Source of the DNA: Thaumasiovibrio sp043421945
GTDB lineage: Bacteria > Pseudomonadota > Gammaproteobacteria > Enterobacterales > Vibrionaceae
Assembly (NCBI GenBank): GCA_043421945.1
Contig: JBHOGO010000038.1
Span: 1-41,227 of the forward strand
Direction of reading: 5' to 3'
DNA: 41,227 nucleotides
Shown: one piece after another, positions 40,997-41,227 of the stretch
Layout of the letters: every line of letters begins with the position of its first letter
Position numbering within the stretch: the stretch's first letter is position 1
The notes under the pieces: generated by a model
What the model was told of the DNA's origin: nothing
Database searches by the model: none
The model's input: only the letters and a program-made list of their open reading frames with translations
Program-made: the position numbers and the translations under genes

Positions 40997-41184
40997 TGAA
41001 ATACTCACCGTTAGCAATTCATTGTACTAGCCTTTGCTTTGATATGATCCAAGATAGTAACTTTAAGCATTGTAGGCATGCAGATATTGATGCCTTTCGA
41101 GACGATATCTATGCGTTAGTTCGCGAAAGAACAAGTAGTTGGTCATATGCTTTCCTGATTACCACCGAGCCTCAGCTAGCTTAA
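40996..41184 (+). CDS. Small hypothetical protein overlapping the integrase stop
   Basis: A 62-residue protein whose ATG shares one base with the integrase stop (TAATG), a sign of translational coupling. It has Cys and His residues (HCTSLCFDM, KHCRHADIDAF) that could bind metal, and no membrane segment. No family is recognised. It is probably part of the integrative element. The coupling and lack of a separate ribosome site make the start credible. The remaining 43 bp of the window hold nothing identifiable. Confidence 0.55.
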   Translation: MKYSPLAIHCTSLCFDMIQDSNFKHCRHADIDAFRDDIYALVRERTSSWSYAFLITTEPQLA

Positions 41185-41227
41185 GCAGCCTTTCTGGCAT
41201 TGGAGCTGTTTGAATGCTTGAATACAG

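Overview
The window looks like a chromosome segment of a marine gamma-proteobacterium, most likely Vibrio or a close relative (inference). The grounds are a phaB-phaA-phasin-phaC operon in the order known from vibrios, a Vibrio-like GMP reductase, a standard gamma-proteobacterial tRNA-Gly(UCC), moderate-to-low GC and many small conserved orphan genes.

Layout. (1) 1-6650: an inner-membrane protein (YgjV-like), an outer-membrane beta-barrel protein, a 1,070-residue Ig-like lipoprotein with a CRP-like site upstream, and two small unknown genes. (2) 6665-25154: a mosaic accessory region. It opens with a PEP-mutase-family enzyme and a secreted metallo-beta-lactamase-fold protein fused to two DUF1566 domains. 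An IS5-family transposase fossil, a lone winged-helix regulator and a TnpB (IS200/IS605) fossil follow. Next comes a complete alternate (CS1/CFA-like) chaperone-usher operon: pilin, pilin, usher, chaperone, tip subunit. A 1,089-residue lipoprotein with ten RCC1-like repeats sits directly downstream. The region then holds a second IS5-type fossil, an acyltransferase-3, an IS66 fossil, a truncated second copy of the DUF1566 gene, a formylglycine sulfatase and the C-terminal stump of a tyrosine recombinase. (3) 25224-38537: core-like genes, namely guaC with a terminator hairpin in its leader, the PHA operon, a hybrid histidine kinase, an OFA-family MFS transporter, a DUF1496 protein, a RhlE-type helicase and an ArsR-family regulator. 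(4) 38971-41227: tRNA-Gly(UCC) followed by the left end of an integrative element: repeats resembling integrase arm sites, a divergent Xre repressor, an excisionase-like protein, a tyrosine integrase and a small overlapping gene. The element runs off the right edge.

How the parts work together. The pilus operon and the RCC1 lipoprotein form a plausible adhesion module, flanked by remnants of the same IS5-type element. The MBL-DUF1566 protein, the sulfatase and the truncated DUF1566 copy descend from duplicated loci: non-coding DNA, signal sequence and DUF1566 sequence match closely between 8265-9677 and 22846-23378. The only large difference is an 882-nt in-frame block encoding the MBL domain. 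The PHA operon makes poly-3-hydroxybutyrate from acetyl-CoA, with a phasin to coat the granule. No CRISPR array, rRNA gene or complete prophage was seen.
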